Source: Pseudomonadota bacterium (GTDB lineage: Bacteria > Pseudomonadota > Alphaproteobacteria > Caulobacterales > Caulobacteraceae). From it: 22,598 bases of DNA. Shown here piece by piece: positions 7,016 to 14,365 of the stretch. The notes below the pieces were generated by a model. That model was not told the DNA's origin, did no database searches, and worked only from the letters and a program-made list of their open reading frames with translations. The position numbers and the translations under genes are program-made. The DNA is taken from assembly GCA_023428785.1 (NCBI GenBank), contig JAEYWU010000055.1, positions 1-22,598 of the forward strand. The letters run 5' to 3'. Numbering within the stretch: position 1 is the first letter of the stretch; each line of letters begins with the position of its first letter.

Positions 7016-8407
7016 TCACGACGGTTCGATGACAGTTTTATTTCCTGGCGAGCGCGGTTCGGTGACACGGCCCGGCCGGGCCTCGGGAATATAGACGGTG
7101 AAGACCGTGCCTTTGCCCGGCGCGCTTTCCACTACCAGCCCGCCCTTGTGGCGGTTGACGATGTGCTTGACGATCGACAGGCCGAGACCTGTGCCGGGGC
7201 TTTCGCCGCTCTTCTGACCTTCGACCCGGTAGAAGCGCTCGGTCAGGCGCGGCAGGTGTTCGCGCGCCAGCCCCCGGCCCTGGTCGCAAATCCGCACCAC
7301 CACATAGCGCACCGCCTCGTCGCGGTCCGGCGTCAGGATGGCCAGCCGCGCGGCGTCGGGCCGCGCAGAGGCCTGGGCCTGGCTCAGTGTCTGGTCGTTC
7401 TCGATCTTCAGATCGACGACAGAGCCCTTGGGTGAATAGCGGACCGCGTTCTCGGTCAGGTTCTGCAGCACCTGGATGATCTGGTCGCGGTCGCCCACCA
7501 CTGTCGCAGCCTCGCCGCGGCTGATCTCTACGCGGGCTTCGTGCTGGCTCAGCAGCGGAGCCAGGGCGTCAACGACATCAGTCGCGGCCAGAGCCACATC
7601 CGCCTGGCCGTGCGGGGCGATGTGTTCGGACAGTTCGATCCGGCTCAGCGACAGGAGGTCGGCGATCATCCGGCTCATGCGCGCGGTCTGGGACGCCATG
7701 ATGTCCAGGAAGCGGTCGCGGGCGCGTTCGTCATGGCGCGCGTGGCCTTTCAGGGTCTCGATGAAGCCCTGCAGCGAGGCCAGCGGTGTCTTCAGTTCGT
7801 GGCTGGCGTTGGCCAGGAAGTCGGCGCGCATGCGCTCCATGCGCTGGCTGTCGGTCTCGTCGCGGAAGCGGACCACCGCCAAGGGGCGCGCCAGTCCGTC
7901 CGAAGGCAGGGGCGCGGCGCTGATCCGCCAGAACCGATCCTGGGCCCCGGCCGGCTCATAGGCGACCTCGCGCGAGGTCCGGCCGTAGATGGCTTCGTCG
8001 ATCGCCTCCAGCGCCTCGGGGTCCCTGAGGGCCGAGACCAGAGCGTCCCCCGAGCCGGTGATCTTCAGAAAGGTGCGGGCCTCGGCGTTGGCGAACAGGA
8101 TGCGGCGCTGGGCGAAATCCGCCGCCTCGCCGCCTTCCACGATCAGGACCGGATCGGGCAGCCCCTCAAGCGCGGCCCGAAAGCCGATGTCGGCGGCCGG
8201 GGGCGCGGCGACCTCGACCTGTTCCGGCAGGCGCCGCCGGGGCCAGGTGGTGGCCGCCGCCGAAAGAGCCGCCAGGGTTCCGACCAGGGCGGCCGCGAAT
8301 GTCCATCCGCCCGCGTCCAGCTGCGACAGCAGGAGCGCCGCCAATGCCGCCGACGCCGCCAGATAGGCGGCGGACGCAAGCCAGGCCGGTTGCTCGCTAG
8401 TCTCCAC
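7016..8407 (-). CDS. phoR: Phosphate regulon sensor histidine kinase PhoR
   Basis: Inner-membrane kinase of 463 residues that phosphorylates PhoB when PhoU/Pst signal phosphate limitation. Two helices at about 8-30 and 32-52 form a membrane hairpin with almost no periplasmic sensor, as in other PhoR proteins. A PAS-like region (about 75-185) follows. The dimerisation/phospho-acceptor helix is ANASHELKTPLASLQG with H203, followed by N-box NLTENAVRYSPKG, G1 DQGRGLA and G2 GTGLGLSIV. The GTG at 8407 is chosen because an in-frame ATG at 8533 would add an Arg/Pro-rich stretch antiparallel to nothing known and lying inside the FKBP gene; GTG lies 10 bases after the FKBP stop. Its ribosome site is weak, suggesting coupling. 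Confidence 0.92.
   Translation of the reverse strand: METSEQPAWLASAAYLAASAALAALLLSQLDAGGWTFAAALVGTLAALSAAATTWPRRRLPEQVEVAAPPAADIGFRAALEGLPDPVLIVEGGEAADFAQRRILFANAEARTFLKITGSGDALVSALRDPEALEAIDEAIYGRTSREVAYEPAGAQDRFWRISAAPLPSDGLARPLAVVRFRDETDSQRMERMRADFLANASHELKTPLASLQGFIETLKGHARHDERARDRFLDIMASQTARMSRMIADLLSLSRIELSEHIAPHGQADVALAATDVVDALAPLLSQHEARVEISRGEAATVVGDRDQIIQVLQNLTENAVRYSPKGSVVDLKIENDQTLSQAQASARPDAARLAILTPDRDEAVRYVVVRICDQGRGLAREHLPRLTERFYRVEGQKSGESPGTGLGLSIVKHIVNRHKGGLVVESAPGKGTVFTVYIPEARPGRVTEPRSPGNKTVIEPS
7018..7035 (-). promoter_or_regulatory. Candidate Pho box at the phoR/pstC junction
   Basis: On the minus strand, CTGTCAT-CGAA-CCGTCGT runs over the last codons of phoR. The first half is a perfect PhoB half-site (CTGTCAT), the 4-base spacer is standard, and the second half matches 5 of 7 bases. 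It lies about 40 bases upstream of the pstC start. No good -10 is visible, and being inside coding sequence lowers confidence. Confidence 0.35.
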
Positions 8408-8417
8408 GGACGGCCGC

Positions 8418-8939
8418 TCAGCCCGTCGCGCGGTCGGTTTCGCCGCCCGGAACCGGGGCCACGTCCAGAAGCTCGATGCGGAACACCAGCACGCTGTAGG
8501 GCGGGATCTCGGGCGGGGCGCCCTCGGCGCCATAGCCCTCCGACGGCGGGACCCACAGGATCCATTCGTCGCCGACGCGCATATGGGGGATCGCCTCCTG
8601 CCAGGCCGGGATCAGCCGATCCAGCGGCATGGCGGCCGGAATGCCGCGCTGATAGCTGGAATCGAAGACGCTCTCGTCCAGCAGGCTGCCCTCGTAGTGG
8701 ACACGCACCAGGTCATTGGCGTCCGGCTGGACGCCGTTGGGCGATCCGGCGCGCACGACGCGGTACTGCACGCCGGATGGCAGGGTCTCGACGCCTTCCT
8801 GGCGGCCGTTCTCGGCCATGAAGGCTGCGGCCTCGCGTTCGGCGGGCGACCCGTCCTCGGACCCGGCGCCGCCTCCACAAGCGGAGAACAACAGCGCGGC
8901 GGCCGCCGCGATCAGCGCCTTACGGCTTCCTGAGGACAT
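8418..8939 (-). CDS. FKBP-type peptidyl-prolyl isomerase, lipoprotein
   Basis: Predicted periplasmic, membrane-anchored folding catalyst of 173 residues. A lipoprotein signal ends in LLFSAC with C21 as lipidated Cys, followed by a Gly/Ser/acidic linker (22-45). The C-terminal FKBP fold (about 70-165) shows VRVHYEGSLLDESVFDSSY, IPAWQEAIPHMRVGDEWILWVPPSEGYG and FRIELLDV, all typical FKBP_C segments. ATG 8939 is chosen because the signal peptide begins there and AAGG lies just upstream; earlier in-frame ATGs lie deep in ilvA. The gene overlaps the ilvA 3' end by 20 bases, and phoR follows after 10 bases. Confidence 0.9.
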   Translation of the reverse strand: MSSGSRKALIAAAAALLFSACGGGAGSEDGSPAEREAAAFMAENGRQEGVETLPSGVQYRVVRAGSPNGVQPDANDLVRVHYEGSLLDESVFDSSYQRGIPAAMPLDRLIPAWQEAIPHMRVGDEWILWVPPSEGYGAEGAPPEIPPYSVLVFRIELLDVAPVPGGETDRATG

Positions 8940-10122
8940 AGCCTTTTTTCTCCAGAGCGCGCCCGATTTCCTCGGCATGCTCGTCGTCTCGGGTTTCAAC
9001 CTGGATGTCGAACTCCGCTCCCTTGACCGGTACGTCAAGAGCAAGACGGTTGTGATGAATATCGATGATGTTTCCGCCGCACTTGCCGATGACGGCGGTC
9101 ATGCCGGCCATCATGCCGGGGCGGTCGTCACCGACGATGCGGAAGGTCACCAGTCGGTGCTCGCGGACCATCTCGCGGTTGAGGACCACCGACAGGATGC
9201 GCGCGTCGATGTTGCCGCCGCAGACAATCAGTCCGACCTTGCGACCCCGGAACCGGTCCGGATATCGCAGCAGGGCGGCCAGGCCGCCGGCCCCCGCGCC
9301 CTCGACGACGGTCTTCTCGACCGTCGCATAGAAGGCGACCGCCTGTTCGAAGTCCGGCTCGTCCACGACGAAAATGTCCTTCACCAGCGGATCGGCCAGG
9401 GCGAACGGGATCTCGCCCACGGCCTTGATGGCGATGCCCTCCGCGATGGTCTGGCCGCCGCAGCGCGGGGCCTCGCCCGCCCGCCGGGCGGTGAAGGACG
9501 GATACATGGCCGCCTCGACGCCGTGCACCTCTATGCCCGGCTTGATGGCCTTGGCCGCGATGGCGCAGCCAGCGATCAGGCCGCCGCCCCCGATCGGGAT
9601 GATCAGGTCCTCGATCTCGGGCGCGTCTTCCAGGAATTCGATCGCGCAGGTGCCCTGGCCGGTCACGATGCCCTCGTCATCGAAGGCCGAGACGAAGATG
9701 TGGTCATGCTCGGCCTGGAGCTTGCGGGCGTGCTCGGTGGCCTGGGTGAAGTCCGAGCCCTTGATCACGACCCTCCCGCCGTAGCGTTCGGTCTTCTCGA
9801 TCTTCACGAAGGGGGTCCCCTCCGGCATCACGATGGTGACCGGAACGCCCAGCCGCGTGCCGTGATAGGCCAGGGCCGAGGCGTGATTACCGGCCGAGGC
9901 GGCCACCACGCCGCGCCGGCGTTCCTCCGGCGTCAACTGGGACAGCCGGTTGCACGCCCCCCGCTCCTTGAAGGACGAGGTGTAGTGCAGGTTCTCGAAT
10001 TTCAGCCAGACCTCGGCTCCCGTCAGCTCCGAAAGCTTTCTGGAATAGCGGGTCGGGGTTCTGTCGACGTGGCCGCGAATGCGCTCGGCGGCGGCCTGGA
10101 TGTCAGCGAAGGTCACGCTCAT
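8920..10122 (-). CDS. ilvA: Threonine ammonia-lyase with C-terminal ACT domain
   Basis: PLP-dependent deamination of L-threonine to 2-oxobutanoate (isoleucine precursor), cytoplasmic. 400 residues from ATG 10122. The fold-type II catalytic domain (about 1-315) has the Schiff-base lysine K52 in TSSFKERGA, the substrate loop ASAGNHA, the phosphate-cradle GGGGL near residue 183, and a late VCGGNID. A single ACT-type domain (about 325-400, VGDDRPGMMAGMTAVIGKCGGNIIDIHH) follows. That makes it the ~400-residue form rather than the ~510-residue E. coli IlvA with two ACT-like units. ATG 10122 replaces an upstream in-frame ATG (10158) that adds 12 non-homologous residues. It heads the minus-strand run into phoR. 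Confidence 0.92.
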   Translation of the reverse strand: MSVTFADIQAAAERIRGHVDRTPTRYSRKLSELTGAEVWLKFENLHYTSSFKERGACNRLSQLTPEERRRGVVAASAGNHASALAYHGTRLGVPVTIVMPEGTPFVKIEKTERYGGRVVIKGSDFTQATEHARKLQAEHDHIFVSAFDDEGIVTGQGTCAIEFLEDAPEIEDLIIPIGGGGLIAGCAIAAKAIKPGIEVHGVEAAMYPSFTARRAGEAPRCGGQTIAEGIAIKAVGEIPFALADPLVKDIFVVDEPDFEQAVAFYATVEKTVVEGAGAGGLAALLRYPDRFRGRKVGLIVCGGNIDARILSVVLNREMVREHRLVTFRIVGDDRPGMMAGMTAVIGKCGGNIIDIHHNRLALDVPVKGAEFDIQVETRDDEHAEEIGRALEKKGYVLRKP

Positions 10123-10186
10123 GGCGCGGAAACTAGAGGGGCCCGCGTCGCCGCACAACGGGCTCCCGCAACGGCAACCTTGGCCG

Positions 10187-10210
10187 TTGAGGCGCGTTGA
10201 GGTCTAATAG
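10187..10210 (+). promoter_or_regulatory. Weak candidate housekeeping promoter for the 10238 lipoprotein gene
   Basis: TTGAGGC (10187-10193) and TCTAATAG (10203-10210) resemble the Caulobacter sigma-73 elements TTGACGS and GCTANAWC, 9 bases apart, just below the usual 10-14. The pair lies 27 bases upstream of ATG 10238. A second TTGAGG at 10197 makes the -35 assignment ambiguous. Confidence 0.3.
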
Positions 10211-10237
10211 ACGGACACCCCCTTCCAAGAGGCCGCC

Positions 10238-10747
10238 ATGTCGCTCGCCCGCAAGCTTCTCCTCGCCACCGCCCTGGCCACCGCCGGGGTTTCGGCCTGC
10301 TCGACCGCTCCGACGCCAGGTCCGACGGTCGCGGTCTTCGACGCCACGGCCTTCGCCTGGTCCACCGTTCCGGGCGATGCGGCAGTGTCGGGTCAGGTTT
10401 CTTACGCCGGCGGCGGCCGCCGCTGGTCCTGCGCCGGATCGGTCGGGCTGACGCCTGAAACCCCCTGGACGCGTCAGCGCTTCCTGACCCTCTACGCGTC
10501 CACGGAACGCGCCGCAGTGCCGGCGGCGGTGGTCCGGGCCCGTTCTGTGACCGAGGCCAGCGCCGACTATCAAGCCTTCGTCCGCTCCACGACCTGCGAC
10601 GGCGCTGGCCGCTTCAGCTTTGACAGCCTTCCGGCGGGCAACTGGTATCTCATCGCGCCGGTGACGGCCGAGGGTCAGGATCCGGTGGTGCTGATGCGCC
10701 GCGTCTCCACCCGTCCGGGCGGAACCACCACGGTGACGCTCGACTAG
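10238..10747 (+). CDS. Hypothetical lipoprotein
   Basis: 169 residues, not recognised as a named family. The signal peptide ends in the canonical lipobox VSAC (C21), followed by a Thr/Pro linker, so it is probably anchored in the outer or inner membrane on the periplasmic side. The body contains Cys in RRWSCAGSVGL and STTCDGAGRFSFDSLPAGNWYLI. The latter resembles the carboxypeptidase-regulatory-like or SpaA-type beta-sandwich motif, in which G-x-F-x-F-x-x-LPAG-x-Y is typical. AAGAGG lies 6 bases upstream of the ATG. It is divergent from ilvA and converges on the first M23 gene, sharing the stop palindrome CTAG at 10744-10747. Confidence 0.75.
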   Translation: MSLARKLLLATALATAGVSACSTAPTPGPTVAVFDATAFAWSTVPGDAAVSGQVSYAGGGRRWSCAGSVGLTPETPWTRQRFLTLYASTERAAVPAAVVRARSVTEASADYQAFVRSTTCDGAGRFSFDSLPAGNWYLIAPVTAEGQDPVVLMRRVSTRPGGTTTVTLD

Positions 10748-11358
10748 GCGTCGCTCTCGGCGATGACGAACTGACGGCCCAGGTACTGGGCCGGGTTCAG
10801 CCGCTCACCCCGGCGCCGGACTTCGAAATGCAGGTGCGGGCCGGTCGAATAGCCGGTCGAGCCCACGCGGCCGATCAGCTGGCCGCCGCCCACGCGGGCG
10901 CCGACGACCACACCGCGCTCGATCGTGCTCAGGTGCCCGTAGAAGGTCCGCAGCCCGTTCGGATGGCGGATTTCGACAAAGTTGCCGTAGCCGGAATCAT
11001 AGCCCGACGACGTCACCGTGCCCTCGGCCGAGGCCAGGACGCGCGCGCCCGTCGGAGCCGCGATGTCGACGCCCAGATGCATGCGCGGATGGGCCTCACC
11101 GGCCAGGCGGCGGATGCCGTAGTTCGAATTGATCGGGCGGCCCGCCACGGGGCGCTCGAAGGTCATGATGCGCTGGAACGGCGTGGCGCGGGCGACGACC
11201 GGCGGATCGATCGGCGCGGCCTCGCGCGCGGTGGCGCGGGTGTTGGCCTGCACCTGCCCCAGGGTCTGGGGCGCGGCGGCCATGGCCAGGGCGCCGACCA
11301 CCATCAGGGTCGACACCTGGCCGAAGCGGAACAGCAAATTCTTTGCGGTTGAGATCAT
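10744..11358 (-). CDS. M23 family metallopeptidase (copy 1)
   Basis: 204-residue LytM-type zinc endopeptidase predicted to act on peptidoglycan cross-links in the periplasm. An N-terminal helix (about 14-30) is a signal or anchor, followed by an Ala/Thr/Pro linker and the M23 domain (about 80-190). All catalytic features are present: H94 and D98 in HLGVD, H142 in YGHLS, H175 and H177 in HLHFE. It is therefore likely active, unlike degenerate EnvC/NlpD activators. No good Shine-Dalgarno site is visible at ATG 11358. A paralogue with the same layout lies immediately upstream (11561-12214). Confidence 0.9.
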   Translation of the reverse strand: MISTAKNLLFRFGQVSTLMVVGALAMAAAPQTLGQVQANTRATAREAAPIDPPVVARATPFQRIMTFERPVAGRPINSNYGIRRLAGEAHPRMHLGVDIAAPTGARVLASAEGTVTSSGYDSGYGNFVEIRHPNGLRTFYGHLSTIERGVVVGARVGGGQLIGRVGSTGYSTGPHLHFEVRRRGERLNPAQYLGRQFVIAESDA

Positions 11359-11560
11359 GGGGGAGGTTCAGTCGGGAAACGGTGACGCCGCCTCCGTGTC
11401 GCACGAGGCGGTGGCCGGATTGGGCCGAAAGAAAGACGCGGCCCCTGAAAACACGCCGGGGCGGCGAGGCGGATGAGACGCCAGGGAGCCATCCGGCCCG
11501 GCGAGGGCGCGGCTGTTAACCTATCGGTGCTAGGGAATCAACCCGCTGGAGAAATCGCGG

Positions 11561-12214
11561 TTACGGCTGGAAGGCCGGCGTCAGGGTGCGGAACGGGCCG
11601 AAGGCGACCGGCGCGGAGGCGAAGAAGGCCGGGGCGTCCCAGCCGCCGTCGGCTTCCGGCGCAACGTCCTGCAGGGCGAAGGCGCGGCCCAGGAAATCGT
11701 CCGGATTGATCTGCTCGCCGTCGCGGCGGATCTCGAAATGCAGGTGGGCGCCGGTCGAACGGCCGGTCGAGCCAACATCGCCGATCAGGTCGCCGGCGGC
11801 CACGAACTGGCCTTCCTCGGCGCGGATGCGGCTCATGTGGGCGTAGAAGGAGGTGACGCCGTTGGCGTGCTGAATCTCGACGTAGCGGCCGTAGGACGAC
11901 GACACGCCGGTGCGGATCACTTCGCCCTCGGCGGCGGCCAGGATCGGCGTGCCCGACGGGGCGGCGTAGTCCAGACCCTCATGCATCCGGGCGCGGCGCT
12001 CGAACGACAGGCGGCGCAGGCCGAAGCGCGAGTTGACCGAATAGCCCTCGATCGGGGCGGAGAAGGCGATGGTGCGAACGGCGACGGCCGGCGAGGCCTC
12101 GGCGGCGGCTTCGGAAACCTCGGAGGCCTGGGCCGGGGCGGCGAACACGGCCGCGGCGGCGATCAGACCCATCAGGGAGAAGGTCTTCGAACCGTTCGAG
12201 AGAGAGAAAGACAA
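11561..12214 (-). CDS. M23 family metallopeptidase (copy 2)
   Basis: 217 residues from the proposed TTG start. The signal peptide (SKTFSLMGLIAAAAVFAAPAQA) is followed by an Ala/Glu linker and an M23 domain (about 65-170), with H78 and D82 in HEGLD, H126 in YAHMS, and H157 and H159 in HLHFE: all zinc and catalytic residues. The tail (about 171-217) is longer than in copy 1 and Ala/Phe/Pro-rich. TTG 12214 is chosen because GGAG lies 7 bases upstream and gives a charged n-region. ATG 12172 is possible but leaves almost no n-region, and the frame upstream to 12406 is Arg-rich without protein character. Copy 1 follows 202 bases downstream. Confidence 0.87.
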   Translation of the reverse strand: MSFSLSNGSKTFSLMGLIAAAAVFAAPAQASEVSEAAAEASPAVAVRTIAFSAPIEGYSVNSRFGLRRLSFERRARMHEGLDYAAPSGTPILAAAEGEVIRTGVSSSYGRYVEIQHANGVTSFYAHMSRIRAEEGQFVAAGDLIGDVGSTGRSTGAHLHFEIRRDGEQINPDDFLGRAFALQDVAPEADGGWDAPAFFASAPVAFGPFRTLTPAFQP

Positions 12215-12221
12215 GCCCGCG

Positions 12222-12225
12222 CTCC
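12222..12225 (-). promoter_or_regulatory. Shine-Dalgarno GGAG supporting a TTG start
   Basis: GGAG on the minus strand is spaced 7 bases from TTG 12214, and no comparable site precedes ATG 12172. This decides the start of the second M23 gene. Confidence 0.5.
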
Positions 12226-12348
12226 GGCTGCTGTTTACATCAGTCGAGTGGGGCGGAACGCTGAGGAACCGCGAGGAGGAATGTTTGGGACGACGTCCCC
12301 GACGGCCCCGATATGCCCGGCGGGCCTGGCTGACAGAACCTGACCGAA

Positions 12349-12378
12349 TGTCGCACCCCGGGAACCAGTTGTCGCACC
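12349..12378. repeat. Direct repeat TGTCGCACC, two copies 21 bases apart
   Basis: TGTCGCACC occurs at 12349-12357 and again at 12370-12378, exactly 21 bases start to start (two helical turns), in the intergenic region upstream of M23 copy 2 and downstream of the WYL gene. Spacing on one face of the helix suggests paired binding sites for a regulator of the M23 gene. Confidence 0.45.
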
Positions 12379-12470
12379 TGCGCATTTCGCGCCGTCGACG
12401 GATCAAAGCGTGGCCATACGGTCACGGCCGGTTCCGCGACCGCGGCGCCACGGCCACGGTTAAGGCCCGA

Positions 12471-13454
12471 TCAGGCCGCGCCGTGAGCCGCAGAGGCGGC
12501 GGCCAGGGCGTCTCTCATCGCCTCTCTCAGCCGATCTGGCGCGATGATTCGCACGTCCGGGCCCCAGGTGAACAGGTGCCAGGCCAGCTCGCGCATGCCG
12601 CTGGCCGAGAATCGCACCGTCACCGACCCGTCCGGATTGTCGCTCAGCGTCTGGGTCGGGTGGAAGCGCCAGACCCGCGCCTCCGCCGCGCTTGCGGGCA
12701 GGATGGTCAGCTCCACATCCTCGACCGCGTCTTGGTAGATGCCGAACGAGCGGTTGGCGAAGACGGCCAGGTCGAACCCTTCCGGCGGCGCCGCCGGCCG
12801 GTCCATCACCTGCACGTCCTGCACGCTGTCCAGCCGGAAGGTCTTGGGCTGGTCAGCCCCGATCTCGGCCGCCACCAGATAGTTGGCCCGGCCGAACATG
12901 ACGCCGCAGGGCGCTACCTCGCGCCGCTCGCCGGGTCGTGAACCCCGATTGTAGATGAAGCTGATGGCCACGCCCGCCATCACCGCCTGACGGATGGCCG
13001 CGAGCGTCGCCTCGTCCTCGAACGGGCGCGGCCCGGCCTGCACGGCGATCGTCTCGGCCCGCACCAGGGCCTCAAGGTCCGGCGCCAGCCGGTTCAGGGT
13101 GGTGGAGCGCACCGCCGACTTGATCTTGCGTTCCAGGCTGTCCAGCTCGGCCGCTCGCCTGCTCTCGCCCGCCGCCCGCAGCCCCTGCGCCGCCTTGGTC
13201 AGCTCCAGCAGTTCGGTCGCCGTCGGCGCCTGCTCAAAGGCCGACAGGCCGCCGCGGATACGCCAGCGCTTGGTCGGCGGGTCCGAGACTTCCTCCACCT
13301 GCGGATAGAGGTCCATCACCGCGTCCCTCAGGCGCTCGGCTGTGCGCCGGCCGACGTCCAGCAGCCGCGCCATTTCATCCAGCGTCAGCCCCTCGGCCGA
13401 GCCCGCCATGGCCTGGGCCAGCTTCAGAACAATCGCCGCCTTGTCGTGCCGCAT
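12471..13454 (-). CDS. WYL-domain transcriptional regulator (YafY/PafC-like)
   Basis: 327-residue DNA-binding regulator. The N-terminal helix-turn-helix (about 1-65) contains LTLDEMARLLDVGRRTAERLRDAV. The central WYL-type domain (about 155-230) has AISFIYNRGSRPGERREVAPCGVMFGRANYLVAAE, with NYL in place of the eponymous WYL, and a following FRLDSV segment. The C-terminal WCX-like extension (about 235-320) includes VRFSASGMRELAWHLFTWGPDVRII. WYL domains bind nucleic acid or nucleotide ligands and often control DNA-damage or defence genes. ATG 13454 fits family starts (MRHDKAAIVL); the in-frame ATG at 13511 would cross the divergent gene's ribosome site. Only 69 bases separate it from the divergent pair at 13524. 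Confidence 0.87.
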   Translation of the reverse strand: MRHDKAAIVLKLAQAMAGSAEGLTLDEMARLLDVGRRTAERLRDAVMDLYPQVEEVSDPPTKRWRIRGGLSAFEQAPTATELLELTKAAQGLRAAGESRRAAELDSLERKIKSAVRSTTLNRLAPDLEALVRAETIAVQAGPRPFEDEATLAAIRQAVMAGVAISFIYNRGSRPGERREVAPCGVMFGRANYLVAAEIGADQPKTFRLDSVQDVQVMDRPAAPPEGFDLAVFANRSFGIYQDAVEDVELTILPASAAEARVWRFHPTQTLSDNPDGSVTVRFSASGMRELAWHLFTWGPDVRIIAPDRLREAMRDALAAASAAHGAA

Positions 13455-13523
13455 TTGGAACGTCCGATTCTGTCGTGCGTTCTTTCTATGTCTGTTCTCA
13501 CAGATCGCCAAGGAGAGAACGTC

Positions 13524-13766
13524 ATGGCCTCGCTGCTCCGTTCGCTGGTTTCGAAAAAGCCCCGCACGCTCCGCCGTCTCGACGGCCTGGTCGTGGTCCC
13601 CTGCGAGGGCGCCGACCGCGACATCTCGGCCCTGTGGGACCCGATCGAGGAACAGATCGTCGACTTCATCCCGACCTCAAAGGCTGGCCGCTACGCCGAG
13701 GAAGACGACATGTGGGCCGAGGCCCGCGGCTGGACTGAACTCCCGGCCTACGAACTCGCCGCCTGA
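13524..13766 (+). CDS. Small hypothetical protein (80 aa)
   Basis: Not recognised. A basic N-terminus (MASLLRSLVSKKPRTLRRLD) is followed by an acidic body containing DRDISALWDPIEEQIVDFIP and ending EDDMWAEARGWTELPAYELAA. No signal peptide, membrane helix or Cys pair. A strong AAGGAG (13510-13515), 8 bases upstream of ATG 13524, supports it as a real gene. Its stop overlaps the next gene's start (TGATG). It is divergent from the WYL regulator, which may control it. Confidence 0.7.
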   Translation: MASLLRSLVSKKPRTLRRLDGLVVVPCEGADRDISALWDPIEEQIVDFIPTSKAGRYAEEDDMWAEARGWTELPAYELAA

Positions 13767-13966
13767 TGACCTCCGTCTGGCTGTTCGTGGCGGGGCTGAT
13801 CCTGCTGATGACGATCGGGGTCTATGTGGTGCAGGCGCTTCTCTGGGTCGCGCTCGGCGCCCTCAGGGTGTTCGCGCTTTCGGCCCAGGCCCTGTTCGTC
13901 GGTGTGGTGGCGGTCATCCGGCCTTCGATCGTGGCCGAGGCCTGGCGCCGGTCTCAGCCCGGATAG
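13766..13966 (+). CDS. Small hypothetical membrane protein (66 aa)
   Basis: Not recognised. Two hydrophobic segments (about residues 4-32 and 36-53) suggest a membrane hairpin with a short basic C-terminus (EAWRRSQPG). Translation is coupled to the 80-residue protein upstream through TGATG, sharing one base. The 3' end overlaps the convergent DUF1801 gene by 13 bases. Confidence 0.6.
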   Translation: MTSVWLFVAGLILLMTIGVYVVQALLWVALGALRVFALSAQALFVGVVAVIRPSIVAEAWRRSQPG

Positions 13967-14361
13967 CGCGCCCGCATGTCGGCCACGCTGGCCGCCACCA
14001 GCTCGCGCAGCACGCCCAGGTCCACGTCAGCCAGCTTCTTGATGTAAAGGCACGACGCCCCGATAGAATGCTTGCCCAGTCGGCCCAGCATTTCCTGCTG
14101 ACCCTCGAACCCCGGCATCAGATAGACGACCGTCTGCGCCTTCTTCGGCGAAAAGCCGGTGATGGGCCAGTCCCCTGTCGGGCCGCGATAGCTGCCGTAA
14201 CCGACGATCGACGGTCCCCACATGACGGGCGTTTCGCCGGTCACCTCGTCCATGAGGGCGCGGACGGCCTCGGCGTCGGCGCGCCGGGTCGGGTTTTCGA
14301 CGGCGGCGATGAAGTCATCCACCGAAGCGTCTGTCGGCTTGGTCTTGGGTTCTGAGGCCAT
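13954..14361 (-). CDS. DUF1801 (YdhG-like) domain protein
   Basis: 135-residue small cytoplasmic protein. After a Lys/Thr-rich start, DDFIAAVENPTRRADAEAVRALM, MWGPSIVGYGSY, GFSPKKAQTVVYL and LGRLGKHSIGASCLYIKKLADVD form the complete DUF1801 pattern. The biochemical role is not established; some relatives (Bacillus Fra/YdhG) are described as intracellular iron chaperones, which should not be assumed here. It follows the acyltransferase stop by 4 bases, so the two are probably co-transcribed. Confidence 0.88.
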   Translation of the reverse strand: MASEPKTKPTDASVDDFIAAVENPTRRADAEAVRALMDEVTGETPVMWGPSIVGYGSYRGPTGDWPITGFSPKKAQTVVYLMPGFEGQQEMLGRLGKHSIGASCLYIKKLADVDLGVLRELVAASVADMRARYPG

Positions 14362-14365
14362 GCGC

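Noticed and set aside
7541..8821. 426-codon plus-strand frame opposite phoR and the FKBP gene
   Set aside because: Antisense shadow of two well-supported genes, ending in an Arg/Pro/Gly-rich tail.
12215..12406. N-terminal extension of M23 copy 2 up to ATG 12406
   Set aside because: The extra 64 residues are Arg/Ser-rich, precede a proper signal peptide and include the intergenic TGTCGCACC repeats.
12420..12470. GC-rich dyad after the WYL gene as an intrinsic terminator
   Set aside because: Pairing is imperfect and there is no T-tract; too weak to list.
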